From NCBI GenBank assembly GCA_020152595.1, contig JAIGNY010004464.1, forward strand, positions 22,501 to 86,500: 64,000 bases of DNA. The letters are read 5' to 3'. Within the stretch, counting starts at the first letter, position 1; each line of letters begins with the position of its first letter. Source of the DNA: Chiridota heheva (Eukaryota > Echinodermata > Holothuroidea > Apodida > Chiridotidae). Below are positions 62,901 through 63,996 of this stretch, one piece after another. The notes below the pieces were generated by a model. It searched no databases and was not told the origin of the DNA. It saw only the letters and a program-made list of their open reading frames with translations. The position numbers were made by a program, and so were the translations under genes.

Positions 62901-63589
62901 TGTGTGGTATATTTTTTGTCTTGAAAATTGCATAGCAAAAATGGCTGACATCAACAATTTGGCTTTTTGGAAATGTATTTAGAAAGTATTTATAATCAAA
63001 ACTTGAATAGCAAATTGATGCAAACCATTCCATGTGCTCTTTGATACTGGTTATATCCATCCCTGCTTGAAAGTATATGTAAAAAGCTGTCTTGTGCATT
63101 TTACTGCTCTGATGAGTAAAATTGTATTTTTTCTGAATTCAGGTTTGAATTGATTGATTATGGGAACAGTGAAATGTAAAGAATTATTTATACTGTAGTT
63201 TATGAGCTGTATTTGAAGTTAAAATAAATGATCGAATGACTGTTTTTCATTGTGTGTATAAGATAACAAGATGATGGACTTCTGGGCCATAAAAGGCCCA
63301 AACTAACACCACAAATGGGAAAAAAATAAAAATAAGCAATCAAAGACTCCCAGTTGTGAACATTTGTGCCTCCTCCCAAAGTCATGAATTGTAAGTATTT
63401 GTGCAAGCTGTTTGCATTTCAGTGTTACTGATTTAATGAAGTAATCTGCTTCCCTTTTCTCTGGAATTCAACAAAATATTTTTTTCATCACAGGAAGAGC
63501 AGCTGGTAGCACTTAACACTAACTTTCAAGAAGTGTTAGACAAACTGCTGCAGATTTTAGTCAATCCTATCAGACAAGCATTGGACCAG
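5874..63589 (+). CDS. MYCBP2: MYCBP2/PHR-family E3 ubiquitin ligase gene, 30 internal exons (partial)
   Basis: Joined exons give about 1,570 codons that follow vertebrate MYCBP2 in order. They cover a basic N-terminal region, an N-terminal helical part, RCC1-like repeats (exons 11-13 and 16-19), a Cys-rich insert (exons 14-15), PHR domain 1 (exons 22-26, from [14 protein letters not shown] to [12 protein letters not shown]), and a helical region (exons 27-30). In known orthologues this is a giant neuronal ligase with a C-terminal RING-Cys-relay that controls synapse and axon growth; the RCC1-like and PHR domains bind partners. All exons have AG acceptors and GT donors, and phases match at every junction except 28/29. 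The gene starts before this window, or in exons not recognised, and continues past its end. Introns are large and full of mobile elements. No in-frame stop or frameshift is seen in any exon, so the gene looks functional. Confidence 0.95.
6339..6548 (+). CDS. MYCBP2: MYCBP2 exon 2
   Basis: 210 bp, phase 0 at both ends (AAACAG acceptor, GTAAAT donor). [17 protein letters not shown] matches the conserved N-terminal motif of vertebrate MYCBP2 (S-A-F-x-I-Y-x-x-V-R-x-x-V-L-E). An acidic, low-complexity tail follows, ending in NLPK. Confidence 0.88.
6549..6721. other. Start of intron 2 before the LINE
   Basis: Short AT-rich intron segment with no recognised feature. ACATA at 6717-6721 also follows the 3' end of the outer LINE (14909-14913) and may be its short target duplication. 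Confidence 0.4.
6722..8342 (+). mobile_element. I-superfamily LINE, outer copy, 5' part (RT)
   Basis: 5'-truncated element beginning just before the RT domain ([61 protein letters not shown]). The catalytic YVDD is YVND here, and stops and frameshifts are frequent. Homology stops at CTTCATCAA (8334-8342), where a younger copy has inserted. The same element resumes at 13920. C-rich coding sequence contrasts with the AT-rich host intron. Confidence 0.85.
8639..9720 (+). pseudogene. LINE ORF1 (gag-like, CCHC zinc knuckles), frameshifted
   Basis: Opens with [16 protein letters not shown] at 8639 and is frameshifted before about 9040. The zinc-knuckle part lies near 9199-9385: [28 protein letters not shown] and a third CTNC...H...[13 protein letters not shown] segment and a Thr/Asn/Pro-rich tail follow. 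It is a nucleic-acid-binding protein that coats the LINE RNA in related elements. Confidence 0.8.
10024..13560 (+). pseudogene. LINE ORF2 (endonuclease, reverse transcriptase, RNase H), broken
   Basis: Endonuclease: [23 protein letters not shown] and the [11 protein letters not shown] metal site (about 10040-10560). RT: KGPD-type start at about 11385, [15 protein letters not shown], YVDD at 12032-12043. RNase H: YTDGSKEG at about 12925, [19 protein letters not shown], and [17 protein letters not shown] near 13210-13270. A His/Cys-rich tail follows ([19 protein letters not shown]). Multiple frameshifts and stops show it is not expressed as one protein. Confidence 0.85.
13920..14913 (+). mobile_element. 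I-superfamily LINE, outer copy, 3' part (RNase H and 3' UTR)
   Basis: It resumes exactly where 6722-8342 stops, with the same target word CTTCATCAA. It encodes a broken RNase H ([10 protein letters not shown]) and the downstream tail. It ends with the family's GTCATGGTGCCGTTAAG 3' end and an AAAGAAACAAAC tail. Together with 6722-8342 it is one insertion, not two. Confidence 0.85.
14968..15147 (+). pseudogene. THAP zinc-finger domain remnant (one frameshift)
   Basis: An ATG at 14968 opens a C2CH THAP domain: CCAIGCTNR, then RRFF. A shift at the T-run 15030-15035 leads into [26 protein letters not shown]. Spacing of C..C, the invariant W and C..H fits THAP DNA-binding domains, found in host transcription regulators and P-type transposases. 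One extra T would make the frame continuous. The frame after the shift runs to a stop near 15222. A GTAATG just after the domain could be a splice donor. It is either a pseudogene, a decayed transposase exon, or a real exon with a sequencing error. Confidence 0.7.
15223..15679. other. Intronic sequence, no gene seen
   Basis: No coding similarity. It contains TCACGTGA (15413-15420, an E-box palindrome) and GTGACATCACAG near 15520. An inverse of the latter recurs in the repeat near 63930. Confidence 0.4.
15680..15800. repeat. Dispersed repeat beginning TTAAAGGATTAGTTCAG (copy 1)
   Basis: About 115 bp align with 63792-63905 (shared GGATTAGTTCAG, GAAAGAGGA, GTTAAGGAGATATT). A TTAA start resembles TTAA-targeting DNA elements. 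The other end was not found. Confidence 0.5.
16187..16467 (+). mobile_element. 3' fragment of the I-superfamily LINE with 7-bp target duplication
   Basis: 16194-16460 matches only the last 270 bp of the family (AATCCTCCGG...GTTGTCGTGGTTCTGTTAAAC, CAAACAAACAAA tail). It is flanked by CATATAA at 16187-16193 and 16461-16467. A strongly 5'-truncated insertion. Confidence 0.8.
16711..16864 (+). CDS. MYCBP2: MYCBP2 exon 3
   Basis: Acceptor CTTTTCAG, donor GTGAGT; phase 0 in, phase 1 out. It encodes [18 protein letters not shown], then [17 protein letters not shown]. This is close to the vertebrate segment with VFELIKETRFSHP and LRSLQALLNVLQG. Confidence 0.95.
17368..17573 (+). CDS. MYCBP2: MYCBP2 exon 4
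   Basis: Acceptor ATTTCAG, donor GTAATT; phase 1 in, phase 0 out. It encodes [12 protein letters not shown], and [20 protein letters not shown], matching the helical part with the conserved GETG motif. The segment [11 protein letters not shown] is a small internal duplication in this species. Confidence 0.92.
17574..18008. other. Intron 4, nothing recognised
   Basis: AT-rich intron with A/T runs near 17800-17880 and no coding similarity. Confidence 0.5.
18009..18147 (+). CDS. MYCBP2: MYCBP2 exon 5
   Basis: Acceptor CTTTCAG, donor GTGAGT; phase 0 in, phase 1 out. [19 protein letters not shown] and DWKDVGIPK match the vertebrate motif P-T-I-L-N-S-L-Q-R-S-V and the following VGK...DW...GI. Confidence 0.93.
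18148..19349. other. Intron 5, first part, nothing recognised
   Basis: Begins with a short GT run (18158-18172). The rest is AT-rich, without coding similarity or clear repeats. Confidence 0.5.
19350..22707 (+). mobile_element. I-superfamily LINE, 5'-truncated within the endonuclease
   Basis: 19359-22698 contains part of the endonuclease ([15 protein letters not shown]), RT ([39 protein letters not shown]), a broken RNase H (TYGSKEGD, with the catalytic TDG changed to TYG) and the family 3' end. It is flanked by CAGTTATAG (19350-19358) and CAGTCATAG (22699-22707), a 9-bp duplication with one mismatch. Internal deletions and stops make it inactive. Confidence 0.85.
22708..23133. other. Intron 5, last part
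   Basis: No gene seen. 23000-23040 (TTAAAACCTTTCCTGCCACTG...CAGCTGATTG) is weakly similar to 62137-62180, so a diverged dispersed repeat may be present. Confidence 0.35.
23134..23249 (+). CDS. MYCBP2: MYCBP2 exon 6
   Basis: Acceptor ATTTGCAG, donor GTATGA; phase 1 in, phase 0 out. It encodes [20 protein letters not shown], matching the vertebrate DGLYKIGSGYSGT segment at the start of the beta-propeller-like region. Confidence 0.92.
23387..23425 (-). repeat. Short CR1/L2-type tail fragment
   Basis: GGCGCTATATAAATTCATTT resembles the AGCGCTATATAAATT end seen at 3190-3250. Too short for firm assignment. Confidence 0.3.
23690..24290. repeat. Dispersed repeat with GTGTATGT microsatellite and two diverged units
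   Basis: A GT/GTAT run (23748-23785) is followed by a unit with ATCTCAAGAACCATACAC, ATGTGCCCTA and GGCGGGGCTTAA. A second diverged unit starts near 24120 (TTTCTCAAGAACTATACATA). The word GGCGGGGCTTAA or a near copy appears at about 23919, 23942, 24089 and 24245. Non-coding; family not assigned. Confidence 0.55.
24908..25968. mobile_element. hAT-like DNA transposon, non-autonomous, complete with 8-bp target duplication
   Basis: The element spans 24916-25960 (1,045 bp) between identical CTAACAAC copies (24908-24915 and 25961-25968). Its ends are TAGAGCTGTGA and TCACAGCTCTA, perfect inverted repeats extending imperfectly through CGTTTAG. Subterminal direct repeats include CGTGTACACG, TACACGCTCGC and CGTTTACTAAAAT. 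AGCGTGTACACGCT (24933-24946) is a perfect 14-bp palindrome. No transposase is visible. The 8-bp duplication and TAGAG end fit the hAT superfamily. Confidence 0.85.
26042..26222 (+). CDS. MYCBP2: MYCBP2 exon 7
   Basis: Acceptor TTTTGTAG, donor GTAAAG; phase 0 in, phase 1 out. It encodes [20 protein letters not shown], then [13 protein letters not shown], matching the vertebrate G-x-I-Y-N-S ... WLG ... G-x-L-L-Y-R-D-V. Ser-rich loop 26150-26165. Confidence 0.93.
26223..26634. other. Intron 7, first part, nothing recognised
   Basis: AT-rich; no coding similarity or clear repeat. Confidence 0.5.
26635..26860 (+). mobile_element. tRNA-derived SINE
   Basis: 26638-26705 has a tRNA-like head: box A TGGTGTAGCGGTTAT and box B GGATTCAAGCC, then a non-tRNA body rich in CG relative to the intron. 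The head lacks a convincing cloverleaf, so it is read as a SINE and not a tRNA gene. Confidence 0.6.
26861..27527. other. Intron 7 sequence, nothing recognised
   Basis: Contains a loose repeat of GTATCAnTTnCATTGATnG near 27000-27055; otherwise plain AT-rich intron. Confidence 0.4.
27528..27600 (+). mobile_element. SINE 5' fragment (same family as 33222-33465)
   Basis: GCTAAATCCATCCCAGCCAT through CTGGCTTCCATGATGCAAC aligns with 33224-33290. It directly abuts the 24-bp minisatellite. Confidence 0.55.
27600..28225. repeat. Minisatellite, about 24-bp unit (GGGATGCCATGTGGGACATA)
   Basis: Roughly 25 diverged copies of a 24-bp unit built on GATGCCATGTGGGACATAGG. The same unit and the same right flank (GATGCCATTTT.ATAATTGG, GGTCATATGATATG) recur at 45915-46845. 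So this is part of a dispersed element. Confidence 0.85.
28330..29154. other. Intron 7, last part, nothing recognised
   Basis: AT-rich sequence without coding similarity or clear repeats. Confidence 0.5.
29155..29222 (+). CDS. MYCBP2: MYCBP2 exon 8
   Basis: 68 bp; acceptor TTCTGCAG, donor GTAAGT; phase 1 in, phase 0 out. [20 protein letters not shown] matches the vertebrate N-I-L-F-T-D-G-E-Y-I-N-Q-I-A-A-S. Confidence 0.9.
29223..30731. other. Intron 8; GC-richer patch at 29580-29970
   Basis: No gene recognised. 29580-29970 is less AT-rich than its surroundings and carries GACGCATGCGGCAGAACAGA and an inverse-like CTGTCGCATGCACC. It is probably an old mobile-element piece. The rest is plain intron. 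Confidence 0.4.
30732..30882 (+). CDS. MYCBP2: MYCBP2 exon 9
   Basis: Acceptor TTGACAG, donor GTGAGT; phase 0 in, phase 1 out. [14 protein letters not shown] and [20 protein letters not shown] align with the vertebrate FVVRIF ... LQLKLARKC region. Confidence 0.88.
30883..31526. other. Intron 9, nothing recognised
   Basis: AT-rich, no coding similarity. Confidence 0.5.
31527..31603 (+). CDS. MYCBP2: MYCBP2 exon 10
   Basis: 77 bp; acceptor TTTGTAG, donor GTAAGA; phase 1 in, phase 0 out. [19 protein letters not shown] matches S-A-I-L-G-A-G-R-E-F-A-L-M-K-T-A-N-G-K. Confidence 0.93.
31612..31885. repeat. Dispersed repeat, copy 1 (partner at 45560-45815)
   Basis: Shares AAAATGTTA.AGTTTTTT, GAGACACTTAG, CTACAAAACATTTGATATT, CCAATATTCTTCA and GATGTTATGTGCTGTTAAAC with 45560-45815, same orientation. 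The last part resembles a retroelement 3' end. It starts within 10 bp of the exon 10 donor. Confidence 0.65.
31886..32780. other. Intron 10, nothing recognised
   Basis: AT-rich; no coding similarity or clear repeat. Confidence 0.5.
32781..32988 (+). CDS. MYCBP2: MYCBP2 exon 11 (RCC1-like region)
   Basis: Acceptor TTCTAG, donor GTCAGT; phase 0 in, phase 1 out. [26 protein letters not shown] and [18 protein letters not shown] match the vertebrate YYTGKYQSLGIKQGGPS and LLVAEDGSIFFTGSA. This is the first clear RCC1-type blade. Confidence 0.94.
33222..33465 (+). mobile_element. SINE/LINE-derived dispersed repeat
   Basis: Contains GGACGGGACATCAGTCCATC, then CAGTGCTGGTACTCATTTTA, GAGTGGACTGAAGCAAGT and CTTCAAGGACACAA. 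These words are shared by a widespread invertebrate short repeat that ends in an AACCACTGAGCCACTGCACC tail. A 5' fragment of the same family is at 27528-27600. Confidence 0.65.
33466..33760. repeat. Tandem array of the SINE tail, 40-43 bp unit, 7 copies
   Basis: Copies begin at 33466, 33506, 33546, 33589, 33632, 33675 and 33718. Core: CATACGAGCAGCATGACT, then TTAACCACTGAGCCACTGCA. The first two units are 40 bp; from the third on they are 43 bp, carrying an extra AGC-type triplet. The array is continuous with the 3' end of the SINE before it. Confidence 0.9.
33941..34117 (+). CDS. MYCBP2: MYCBP2 exon 12 (RCC1-like region)
   Basis: Acceptor TCAATAG, donor GTGAGA; phase 1 in and out. [20 protein letters not shown] matches ACNNGSSSVISKDGELYMFGK, a canonical RCC1-like blade. 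Confidence 0.95.
34118..34567. other. Intron 12, nothing recognised
   Basis: AT-rich; no coding similarity. Confidence 0.5.
34568..34726 (+). CDS. MYCBP2: MYCBP2 exon 13 (RCC1 repeat)
   Basis: Acceptor TTTTCAG, donor GTAAGA; phase 1 in and out. [20 protein letters not shown] then [11 protein letters not shown] matches MGKAHTCVLMKNGEVWTFGVNNKGQCGR. It is a textbook RCC1 repeat. Confidence 0.97.
35103..35527 (+). mobile_element. tRNA-derived SINE nested in the HINE-like element
   Basis: The head GCAGGTAGCTCAGTCGACTG (box A) and GCTTCGAGTCC (box B) resemble a tRNA gene. The body contains GGGACGTAAAGCCGTCAGTC and GAGCAGGGTGTTCACCTGG, and the tail is an AAATACAAATAATAAT run. It interrupts a repeat unit whose intact form reads TTATTTGCATAnCAATGAAA. 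Confidence 0.75.
36355..36381 (+). other. G-quadruplex-forming motif
   Basis: Four G runs of 5, 5, 6 and 8 separated by single A, T and T loops, on the transcribed-sense strand of intron 13. Single-nucleotide loops favour a very stable quadruplex. It may also mark assembly uncertainty in a G-rich run. Confidence 0.7.
37080..37345. repeat. 22-bp minisatellite (GGTTGGCATGTGGAACAGGG)
   Basis: About ten copies of a 22-bp unit, also present in a shorter run (40985-41095) in the second HINE-like copy. Related in wording to the 24-bp unit at 27.6 and 45.9 kb (GGCATGTGGGACAGGGTGG versus GCCATGTGGGACATAGGG). Confidence 0.85.
38095..38635. other. Intron 13, last part, nothing recognised
   Basis: AT-rich. 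Contains a TTTCAGGGT acceptor-like word 30 bp before the used acceptor of exon 14. Confidence 0.45.
38636..38825 (+). CDS. MYCBP2: MYCBP2 exon 14 (Cys-rich insert, first half)
   Basis: Acceptor GCCACAG, donor GTGAGT; phase 1 in, phase 2 out. An acidic stretch ([13 protein letters not shown]) is followed by [20 protein letters not shown] and [18 protein letters not shown]. This matches the vertebrate HKWKLEQCMVCTVCGDCTGYGASCVSSGRP motif, probably metal-binding. Confidence 0.97.
38826..39437. other. Intron 14, first part, nothing recognised
   Basis: AT-rich; no coding similarity. Confidence 0.5.
39438..39823. repeat. 16-bp minisatellite (ATTACTGATTTGAATC)
   Basis: About 24 copies of CATTACTGATTTGAAT with C/T and A/G changes. 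It lies within intron 14, 126 bp before exon 15. Confidence 0.95.
39949..40169 (+). CDS. MYCBP2: MYCBP2 exon 15 (Cys-rich insert, second half)
   Basis: Acceptor TTGGCAG, donor GTGTGT; phase 2 in, phase 1 out. [20 protein letters not shown] matches ICGCGSGESGCAVCGCCKAC. The basic linker after it ([14 protein letters not shown]) shows little similarity. Linker plus exon 16 start is about 95 residues before the next RCC1 repeat, shorter than in vertebrates as far as recalled. Confidence 0.96.
40170..40761. other. Intron 15, first part, nothing recognised
   Basis: AT-rich; no coding similarity. Confidence 0.5.
40762..41850. mobile_element. Helentron/HINE-like element, short copy (1.1 kb)
   Basis: Same ends and orientation as 34869-38094: GTGCGACTATTT and hairpin partner GAATAGTAGAGC (40779-40790), inverse GAATAGTTGAGC (41812-41823), and 3' hairpin ACTGTT-CTTCA-GACAGT (41826-41842). 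The right 0.75 kb aligns closely with 37330-38090. The long-unit array and SINE of the long copy are missing. Confidence 0.75.
41996..42136 (+). CDS. MYCBP2: MYCBP2 exon 16 (RCC1-like region)
   Basis: Acceptor CCGATAG, donor GTAAGG; phase 1 in and out. A polar linker ([19 protein letters not shown]) leads into [12 protein letters not shown]. The latter matches RAVQVSCGFHHS at the start of an RCC1 repeat. Confidence 0.94.
42236..42655 (+). mobile_element. Possible LINE C-terminal remnant with 3' UTR
   Basis: A frame at 42212-42433 ends in [20 protein letters not shown], like the C-terminal N-L-R-N ... P-R-x-R-T-x-x-F motif of several LINE reverse transcriptases. A pyrimidine-rich 3' region and an AAATAAACAAATTAAAAACA tail follow. 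Similarity is weak. Confidence 0.4.
42662..42830 (+). mobile_element. tRNA-derived SINE, copy 1
   Basis: A box B-like GGGCTCAATCCCTGG follows a degenerate box A. The body CTGCTTTATCAAA...GAGAAATGGATGTAAAAT is shared with 44577-44740. Confidence 0.6.
42831..43469. other. Intron 16, last part, nothing recognised
   Basis: AT-rich; no coding similarity. Confidence 0.5.
43470..43551 (+). CDS. MYCBP2: MYCBP2 exon 17 (RCC1 repeat)
   Basis: 82 bp; acceptor TTTTACAG, donor GTAAGT; phase 1 in, phase 2 out. [20 protein letters not shown] matches VVLMENGDVYTFGYGQHGQL. Confidence 0.96.
43552..44203. other. Intron 17, nothing recognised
   Basis: AT-rich; no coding similarity or clear repeat. Confidence 0.5.
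44204..44318 (+). CDS. MYCBP2: MYCBP2 exon 18 (RCC1 repeat)
   Basis: Acceptor TTTTTTCAG, donor GTTTGT; phase 2 in, phase 0 out. [20 protein letters not shown] matches QVTAGSNHTAVLLMDGQVFT. Confidence 0.96.
44577..44740 (+). mobile_element. tRNA-derived SINE, copy 2
   Basis: Box A-like CATGGTCTAACGGTAATACC and a degenerate box B. The body shares CTGGTTTATCAAACTACC and GAGAAAGGGATGTAAAAT with 42740-42800. Confidence 0.6.
44931..45150 (+). CDS. MYCBP2: MYCBP2 exon 19 (end of RCC1-like domain)
   Basis: Acceptor TGAACAG, donor GTGAGT; phase 0 in, phase 1 out. [20 protein letters not shown] then ALISPQML matches [23 protein letters not shown]. It opens with KGQLCRP, where vertebrates have KGQLGRP. 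The last 10 bases and the donor are repeated twice downstream. Confidence 0.97.
45141..45247 (+). repeat. Tandem triplication of the exon 19 end and splice donor
   Basis: Three copies start at 45141, 45176 and 45212 (periods 35 and 36), each AGTGTTGTGG.TGAGTTAAAT. Copies 1 and 3 keep GTGAGT donors (45151 and 45222); copy 2 has GATGAGT and is dead. Using the third donor would add 71 nt with an in-frame TGA after TTA AAT TAC. Confidence 0.9.
45440..45815. repeat. Dispersed repeat, copy 2 (partner at 31612-31885)
   Basis: Starts with several diverged AATnCCTnAnnAATGTTAAAGTTTTTT units (45447-45590). The body shared with 31640-31885 follows and ends GTTATGTGCTGTTAAACACT. Confidence 0.65.
45915..46845. 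repeat. 24-bp minisatellite, second locus, with right flank
   Basis: About 35 copies of the GATGCCATGTGGGACATAGG type unit up to 46760. A right flank (CCATTTTATAATTGGGCAGG, TCATATGATATGGG) homologous to 28210-28315 follows. Long frames on both strands arise because 24 is a multiple of three. Confidence 0.88.
46906..47613 (+). mobile_element. I-superfamily LINE, 3' fragment with target duplication
   Basis: From GGCATCCCAGGCAATGACAA (RNase H end) to the family 3' end CTGTCATGGTACCATTAAGC and an AAATAAACAAACATACATTC tail. Flanked by ATAATATT at 46906-46913 and 47606-47613. It ends only 44 bp before exon 20. Confidence 0.82.
47658..47805 (+). CDS. MYCBP2: MYCBP2 exon 20
   Basis: Acceptor TTTTTTTTTAG, donor GTATAC; phase 1 in, phase 2 out. 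[20 protein letters not shown] and [11 protein letters not shown] match CLLINKVDGSCKTFNDSEQ and CLDPVYDVIWR. Confidence 0.94.
47853..47978. repeat. 21-bp short tandem repeat (CCTCCACCCTGCCCTTCATTG)
   Basis: About six copies directly after exon 20, C-rich on the + strand. It precedes the larger 24-bp array and shares the word CCCTGCCC with it. Confidence 0.85.
48125..50010. repeat. 24-bp minisatellite (CCCTTTTGGTCAGTGACACC), about 78 copies
   Basis: A 1.9-kb array of CCTGCCCCTTTTGGTCAGTGACAC-type units, with one-base deletions and single substitutions. Each unit on the + strand has a pyrimidine tract followed by GGTCAG. Open frames of up to 367 codons on both strands are a by-product. It fills most of intron 20. 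Confidence 0.97.
50011..50384. other. Intron 20, last part, nothing recognised
   Basis: AT-rich; TAGTATAT repeats near 50280-50320; ends in the exon 21 acceptor. Confidence 0.5.
50385..50680 (+). CDS. MYCBP2: MYCBP2 exon 21
   Basis: Acceptor ATTTTCAG, donor GTCAGT; phase 2 in, phase 1 out. [26 protein letters not shown] and FNFVNRFE match CSILSPELALPT, ALHILGCLDTLAA and YSVVNRFE, the linker just before PHR domain 1. Confidence 0.96.
50681..51238. other. Intron 21, nothing recognised
   Basis: AT-rich; no coding similarity. Confidence 0.5.
51239..51366 (+). CDS. MYCBP2: MYCBP2 exon 22 (PHR domain 1, start)
   Basis: Acceptor TTTTGCAG, donor GTAACT; phase 1 in, phase 0 out. [20 protein letters not shown], then [18 protein letters not shown], is almost identical to the vertebrate PHR1 start and diagnostic for the family. 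PHR domains are beta-sandwich interaction modules. Confidence 0.98.
51651..53742. repeat. 51-bp minisatellite, about 40 copies
   Basis: Unit words: ATGAATAAGATTATAGGGAA, GTGTTCTC.CAATGAAGGC, ACTTATTATC. There are sub-types (TTCTCCTAATCAAGGCATTT, TTTTCACAATGAAGG) arranged in repeating blocks, which suggests higher-order duplication. The 17-codon period gives open frames on both strands whose minus-strand translation looks hydrophobic. These are not genes. Confidence 0.97.
54053..54144 (+). CDS. MYCBP2: MYCBP2 exon 23 (PHR domain 1)
   Basis: 92 bp; acceptor CTTAACAG, donor GTAAGA; phase 0 in, phase 2 out. [20 protein letters not shown] matches LFELGPDGGDHETDGDLLAE. Confidence 0.95.
54145..55135. 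other. Intron 23, nothing recognised
   Basis: About 1 kb of AT-rich sequence. A minus-strand frame at 54708-54935 has several Cys and Lys residues but no recognised domain. Confidence 0.45.
55136..55270 (+). CDS. MYCBP2: MYCBP2 exon 24 (PHR domain 1)
   Basis: Acceptor ATTGCAG, donor GTGAGT; phase 2 in and out. [20 protein letters not shown] then [11 protein letters not shown] matches [33 protein letters not shown]. Confidence 0.97.
55391..55546 (-). mobile_element. RTE-type LINE C-terminal fragment
   Basis: On the minus strand it reads [20 protein letters not shown], then [16 protein letters not shown]. This is the RxRGRPxxTWRRDxExD...AxDRxxWRxxVxxLC signature at the end of RTE-like reverse transcriptase proteins. 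One open stretch, strongly truncated. Confidence 0.7.
55548..55606. repeat. 21-bp tandem repeat, about 3 copies
   Basis: TGTCTTGTTATGTTGTTC repeated three times beside the LINE fragment. Confidence 0.8.
55884..55967 (+). CDS. MYCBP2: MYCBP2 exon 25 (PHR domain 1, end)
   Basis: 84 bp; acceptor TATCGCAG, donor GTAAGT; phase 2 in and out. [20 protein letters not shown] is nearly identical to [20 protein letters not shown]. Confidence 0.98.
56255..56436. repeat. 91-bp tandem duplication, two copies
   Basis: Copies start at 56255 and 56346 (GTTTGTGACCCCTTCAGTAA) and differ at only a few positions, so the duplication is recent. Confidence 0.93.
56550..56646 (+). CDS. MYCBP2: MYCBP2 exon 26
   Basis: Acceptor TTGAACAG, donor GTGAGT; phase 2 in, phase 0 out. 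RLPGPEAP and [14 protein letters not shown] match RLPTSDG and VHILKRSFARTVS. Confidence 0.94.
56836..57306. repeat. 93-95 bp tandem repeat, 5 copies, rich in octamer motifs
   Basis: Copies start at 56836, 56931, 57025, 57118 and 57212. Each carries TTGTTACAATTC, ATTTGCAT words and CCCTTGCTCTAAGTATTCTA. Copies 1, 2 and 5 have two exact ATTTGCAT octamers; copies 3 and 4 have one, the other being ATTTGTAT. Confidence 0.95.
57389..57587 (+). CDS. MYCBP2: MYCBP2 exon 27
   Basis: Acceptor TTCCCAG, donor GTAAAT; phase 0 in, phase 1 out. [17 protein letters not shown] and [14 protein letters not shown] match ECFESLLSILHWSWTTL and CLRLLRVYTCEIYP. Confidence 0.97.
57588..58011. other. Intron 27, nothing recognised
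   Basis: AT-rich; no coding similarity. Confidence 0.5.
58012..58331 (+). CDS. MYCBP2: MYCBP2 exon 28
   Basis: 320 bp; acceptor ACAAAG (weak tract), donor GTAAAC; phase 1 in, phase 0 out. [19 protein letters not shown] and [19 protein letters not shown] match KLAECIGKTRTLLRKILSEG and VLQECHNTFTACFHSFYPT. It ends in ELLNLYDE (vertebrate DLLNCLDQ). Confidence 0.95.
58332..58830. other. Intron 28, first part
   Basis: AT-rich; nothing recognised. A small exon of length 3n+1 is expected somewhere in 58332-62631 but was not found. Confidence 0.4.
58831..60275. repeat. 48-bp minisatellite, about 30 copies
   Basis: Unit words: GACCTGATTTAGGTGGTTTG, ATATCATATTATACTATGTG, ATGATATA. Sub-types differ by TATAGAC versus TGTAGAC. 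A few truncated units lie near 59700-59740 and 59845-59885. Confidence 0.97.
60286..60876. mobile_element. TTAA-flanked MITE-like element between two satellite arrays
   Basis: TTAA (60286-60289) followed by GGAGACATA, and TATGTCTCC followed by TTTAA (TTAA 60873-60876), give about 10-bp inverted ends and a TTAA target, as in piggyBac/Kolobok-type elements. The body (about 583 bp) has no transposase. It separates the 48-bp array from the 55-bp array. Confidence 0.65.
60893..62035. repeat. 55-bp EcoRI minisatellite, about 21 copies
   Basis: Unit words: GAATTCATGTGTCCATAGGA, TGGACCAAGGGTATGCTGGG, CGAATCTTATACCA. Most units contain one GAATTC site. Early units have GACGAAGG, later ones GACCAAGG. 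Frames are open on both strands only because stops are absent from the unit. Confidence 0.97.
62040..62475. other. Intron 28 sequence, nothing firm
   Basis: 62137-62180 is weakly similar to 23000-23040. No coding similarity. Confidence 0.35.
62476..62560 (-). mobile_element. CR1/L2-type LINE tail fragment
   Basis: Minus strand: GGATAAGGCACTTTATAAAT, then an ATAATAATAAAA end. Compare the AGCGCTATATAAATT plus ATT tail at 3190-3250. Confidence 0.4.
62632..62861 (+). CDS. MYCBP2: MYCBP2 exon 29
   Basis: Acceptor GTAAGCAG, donor GTAAAG. Only the frame starting with a split codon is open: [20 protein letters not shown], matching RLLAAVMSALCHTSVKLTSI. This needs phase 1 in, but exon 28 ends in phase 0. 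Ends phase 0 ([12 protein letters not shown], vertebrate LLVAHMEKL). Confidence 0.93.
62862..63249. other. Intron 29, nothing recognised
   Basis: AT-rich; no coding similarity. Confidence 0.5.
63250..63372 (-). mobile_element. 3' end of the CR1/jockey-type LINE
   Basis: On the minus strand it reads GTGGTGTTAGTTTGGGCCTT, then TTATGG and CCATCATCTTGTTAT. This is the same 3' end as 5637-5702. Confidence 0.65.
63494..63589 (+). CDS. MYCBP2: MYCBP2 exon 30
   Basis: 96 bp; acceptor ATCACAG, donor GTAAAA; phase 0 at both ends. [20 protein letters not shown] matches FREVLEKMLVIVVLPVRNSL. The gene continues downstream. Confidence 0.94.
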
Positions 63590-63791
63590 GTAAAATGATT
63601 TTCAAGATTGATTATAGTAAGAGGCAGATATTGTATTATTGAAGAAAATATTAATATATAAATAAAGAAAAGTAGGCATTGGGATGTGTGTGACATAAGA
63701 TAGTTTTGAATGATGAAAGATACATGCAAATGACTGGTTTGAAAGGAGAAAATAAGTCTCTTTGGCAGTGTTACAACTCATACTACAACTA

Positions 63792-63996
63792 TTAAAGGAT
63801 TAGTTCAGGGGTCAAGCATGTCCATCTTATGAAAGAGGAATTCAAAAGAAACAAAATGGTAAAGAAAGCATTCAAAACTCTTATTCCGTTAAGGAGATAT
63901 TTAAAAACAACTGAAACTGTGACGTTGTGACATCACAGCCTCAGATTCCTGAAAGTCTAAGTTTTCTATCATATTTTGTAACTTAAAAAGCATTTC
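63792..63996. repeat. Dispersed repeat beginning TTAAAGGATTAGTTCAG (copy 2)
   Basis: Aligns with 15680-15800 for about 115 bp, then carries CTGTGACGTTGTGACATCAC and CAGCCTCAGATTCC. Inverses of these occur near 15517-15533 and 16060-16080. The window ends inside it. Confidence 0.5.
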